A stretch of 64,000 nt of DNA. It comes from Trichoplax adhaerens. Its lineage: Eukaryota; Placozoa; Uniplacotomia; Trichoplacea; Trichoplacidae. The DNA lies in the NCBI RefSeq assembly GCF_000150275.1, contig NW_002060948.1:1725328-1789327 (forward strand), in the 5' to 3' direction. How positions within the stretch are numbered: position 1 is the stretch's first letter; each line of letters starts with the position of its first letter. The notes under the pieces were generated by a model, which searched no databases, was not told the origin of the DNA, and saw only the letters and a program-made list of their open reading frames with translations. This document shows positions 60,705 to 64,000 of the stretch, piece by piece. The position numbers were made by a program, and so were the translations under genes.

Positions 60705-63319
60705 ATGTCCTTCAATAAAAGCAGTAAAAGCAAAGTCAAGAATAAACGTAACACTTCTGCAATAAAAAGTGAAAAAAATCGAAATAATCAGGTTATGTTT
60801 ATTCAAGTACTATGTACGTCTTTCTGCATATTTTTAATTTGAACACTGTAGATTGATTATTCGCTTGCATCGACCGCTGATTCTGAAAGTAGTTTATCAA
60901 TTTGCATAAGGATGGAGATATGAGCTCTGTGACAATAACAATACTGAAGCCCAAAGTATACTGACAATCTACCAATGCCATTGAAATCACTGATCGACTT
61001 ATGGATAACAAATAAATTTCAAGGCACTTTGCTGTATAAAGTTGAAATAAGTATGATCTTAATTGTGTCGTAGGCAGGAAATTTTCCACCGAGAAGCAAC
61101 GATAAATATAAAAGAGCAATTACCGATAATCACCATCGATATAGTGAACCATCAGGTATTGTACAACGTCCTACCTTGCAAACATCTCAATTGCTCCATG
61201 CTAGTGCTATATCCTGCTGATGTATTGATTTAGACTAATAATTTAACTGACTATCCAGCATTTTACAAATTCCTCTACCAATAGACTGTACTTGTTATCA
61301 TATGGATCGATACGATTCGTATATTAATCACCTACTCGTATTCATTTTAGAGGAATTTTATCAAGACGAGGATGATGGTACTATCATAACGCATGAGAAT
61401 ATCCGGTCATCTTTAACATTGGGTAAGAATAGGTGTAGAGCTGCCAATGATGACATACAATTCCATTGTTAAAAATACCTACACTTATTACTGTTAGCTG
61501 TGCTAAGGTAGTTCTGCGATCGACGGGTAAATAAGATACTACATTTCTTAATCTTCTTTCTGTAACTTTAAAATAATACGGATGACATATTGGGAATAAA
61601 GAATACCAAGGTTATACTAGCGGTACTTGGATGCAAATTCTTCTTTAAGTTAGCAGTATAATATTGATCGTAGCTGAGTAAAGTTAATTATCCATATTGT
61701 AATGGAGAATTCCTAGTTCAGTACACGCCTGTTCATCTACTAAAGCACTTTGAAACGAATGGTATTATTCTACAGTACTGTATAGCACCTGGGAGTATTA
61801 TTTGTACAGTATAATTTTATAGTAGGGATTGCACCTGTAAAAAATTTTGACTTAACCTTAATAATCATACTTGAATGCATAACAGCAGTATTTACCGGTA
61901 AAAAAATTTTAAAATTACTTTAACATGGTACTGTTCATAGAATATATACTGTAGTCTATGATACATAATCGTTATTGAATTGATAATATATTCACATTGT
62001 TCTATATACAAACAGCTAATTTAGTCACTCTCGATGTTATATTCAGCTAATAGCAGTTCTTACCTTCGATTTGATGAATGTGAAAAGGAATGGGATAAGA
62101 TTAAAGATAATCAGGTATTTGCAATACTGGAAATCTAATTGCAAGGATATCTTTGGCAAAGTATACAATTTAAGAAAGTAACTTTTAAAAAGCGATGATG
62201 TTAAATTTGTCTAATTAATTATTTTTACCAACGCATGAATTGAAAGGGTACAAAATTTTACGCTATTTATTCGTTAGTAACTACACCTTAAACGTTGATA
62301 TAAAAGCTGATTATTATTCTGTATAGTCATGATATTTTTCTACGCCTTGTTTGATTAATAGTTTTCATCAGTGATGAAAATCAATTTATCGGGGTTAGCA
62401 AAGTCTTTAGAAACTATTCCTTTGCACACCTTACTCAAAATAGATGATGCAGATTTCATGGTTAGTAGCTTTAACATAATATTTGTTCTTTTATTAATTT
62501 GCTAGAGTTAATATTTTTTATAATACTGTTATACTGTATTATGCTGTTTTAACCCTTAAAAGTATACAACTCTTAATGTACCCTATAATAGAATCAATTT
62601 TTCGTGTAAATAAATAAAAATAGTGATGTTGTTGCATCTGCACTCTTTTTCTCTCTAATAGCCATATATTACATTAGAGACGCATCAATCGACAACTACT
62701 TCACAATCAAATATAGTGCCCGTCGAAAATGTTGAATCTGAAGAATTGAAAAAAGAAAATGAGAATAGCTCTTTAGGCAGCAAAAAGCGCCGTGAAAAGA
62801 TAAAAGAATCAAGTTTGCATATTAAGCTATCTAATATAGACAGCCGCAGTTATGCAATAGAGGATAATCAGAAGGAAAATGAAGAATTAGATCAATTATT
62901 AGCATTGGATGAACTCGATTTGCAAGAGCCAGCCGTGAATGAAAATGGTTGTTGCAACAGTCATAAATTCATAGTTTAACAATTGCATAGACTGTTTTCG
63001 TAGATAGATTAGCATCTAAAAATATGTTACAAGCATAAGAATGTGATTGAATCTTGTATAATTTCTTGATTAATACTTAGTAATATCCGATGACGTGCCT
63101 ACTAATCCTGTAGCTGTTGAACAAATCCCAAACGTATCTGCAAATTCGGAGCCTGAGGAAATTACGACCGTAGCTTCTAGCGATAATGTGAGTGAATAAA
63201 CGAATAGGAATTATATTTCCAGTGTAATCACTTACATTGGCTATTTTAAACAGGATCAGGTCTCGAAAAAAGAAAGCGTGGACGATCTAGAGTCCTGGCT
63301 AGACAGCATCATTGATTAG
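60705..63319 (+). CDS. AVEN: Aven homologue (apoptosis and caspase activation inhibitor), eight exons
   Basis: Exons: 60705-60791, 61074-61155, 61351-61422, 62047-62114, 62362-62460, 62662-62947, 63081-63187, 63254-63319; 867 bases, 288 residues, phase kept (human Aven 362). Family marks in order: the Ser-rich block SSLTLGANSSSYLRFDECEK then EW, matching Aven's S-F-S-Q-F-R-F...EKEWD; a helical block with LAKSLETIPLHTLLKI matching its L-V-R-A-L-Q-E-L-P-L segment; ENEELDQLLALDEL matching E-E-E-L-D-L-L-L; and the C-terminal DDLESWLDSIID, matching the Aven end E-L-E-D-W-L-D-S. Aven binds Bcl-xL and Apaf-1 and promotes ATM signalling. The N terminus is Lys/Asn/Ser-rich and lacks the RGG box of mammalian Aven. 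The donor of exon 6 is uncertain (62948 or 62951; both keep the frame). Confidence 0.88.
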
Positions 63320-64000
63320 ACTATACGTGAAGATTGGTAAAAGAAGAATTATATCTTCTGTAGAACCTTTGACTCTTGTAATGCTGATTTATAGTTTTAT
63401 TGGAGAATAATGAAGACGCATGAATAATGTATAATATTGTATAAATCATTGAGAGATTCTTTACATTAGCAACTATCAATGTAAATTTTTATTATTGATA
63501 TATATATAATCTTAGCCTAAGTACTATATTGGCAAGGACTTCTAGGTTGCATAATGAAATCTTTGTGCTAAATTTTATGTCAACTTGAATTATCTGGTAC
63601 CCACCTTAATATTTGTCGACCAATTAGTTACAATTGAGATATTTATATTGTATTCAGCGATGATGTTAAGATAAAAAAATTTTCCATTTCAATGACGAAG
63701 CGAAAATAAAAATATAAACAATATTTTTATTGATAATAGATCAAAAATATTTGACTCCTTAATGGTGCAAGTACATGCATAAGCGGCTTACAAGGATTTA
63801 ACATGACAATACTACCTTTAATTAAAACAATAATGCTTATTCTTACTTTACTAGTATGTGGAAAAGGTAACAGTCTTAGAAATATAGTAAAGCAACTAGC
63901 ACAGTCTAGTCAGATATCAAGAGGATAACTGTAATAGAACAATATTGATCAAATTTGCGTAGCACTTAAACGTATCGAATACTACCATTACTTACGTTAC
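63320..64000. other. 3' flank of the Aven-like gene, no gene seen
   Basis: AT-rich sequence with an AAAATAAAAATATAAAC run near 63703. No open frame of note. Confidence 0.5.

Noticed and set aside
60201-60765. Several overlapping open frames on both strands
   Set aside because: All are translations of TACTGTACAGTA palindromes, which read as open frames in most phases. The real start of the Aven-like gene is the ATG at 60705.
1-64000. tRNA, rRNA, CRISPR arrays, complete transposons
   Set aside because: No cloverleaf with tRNA box A/B pair, no rRNA core, no spacer-repeat array and no transposase, reverse transcriptase or integrase domain was recognised on either strand.

Overview
This window is eukaryotic nuclear DNA from an animal. 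It is AT-rich, most genes are split by GT-AG introns of about 50 to 1,000 bases, and several genes belong to families known mainly from animals (CUEDC1, AVEN, ETAA1, retinol-dehydrogenase-like SDRs, secreted LDL-receptor class A proteins). The compact genes, AT-rich introns and small animal repertoire would fit a placozoan (Trichoplax/Hoilungia type) or another early-branching animal. That placement is an inference and could not be tested by search here. Gene models were built by reading splice sites and keeping codon phase across every junction.

Layout: (1) 1-827, + strand, last coding exon of a coiled-coil protein, possibly Spindly-like. (2) 2192-4936, - strand, complete six-exon CUEDC1 homologue. 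(3) 5.2-12.7 kb, no recognisable gene, with several tandem repeats. (4) 12759-29564, + strand, a 27-exon gene for a protein of about 2,536 residues: a disordered N-terminal half carrying an LGF...IPSRF motif like that of IP3-receptor-interacting proteins, then about 930 residues of coiled coil. (5) 31370-42998, four two-exon SDR genes of the RDH11-14 type, three on the - strand and one inverted. Two of them share an almost identical first exon but have diverged second exons, which points to gene conversion. (6) 44290-46373, - strand, secreted protein built of LDLa modules, one per phase-1 exon, with one decayed LDLa exon still between its splice sites. (7) 46.4-50.6 kb, repeats and no gene seen. 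(8) 50651-53074, + strand, probable ETAA1 homologue. (9) 54609-57517, - strand, Arg/Asp/Asn/Tyr-rich protein with an RG-repeat region; its first exon was not found. (10) 58325-58652, + strand, two-exon gene for a 96-residue secreted protein of unknown family. (11) 60705-63319, + strand, complete eight-exon Aven homologue. The last 680 bases show no gene.

The genes do not form a pathway. By family they concern ubiquitin-linked trafficking (CUEDC1), retinoid or steroid redox (RDH-like), replication-stress signalling (ETAA1-like), apoptosis and ATM signalling (Aven) and perhaps mitosis (Spindly-like). The most distinctive features are the local RDH gene conversion, the decaying LDLa exon, the small secreted gene, the very large ITPRID-like/coiled-coil protein, and several unrelated tandem arrays that mostly share a period near 120 bases. 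No operon, CRISPR array, rRNA or tRNA was seen.
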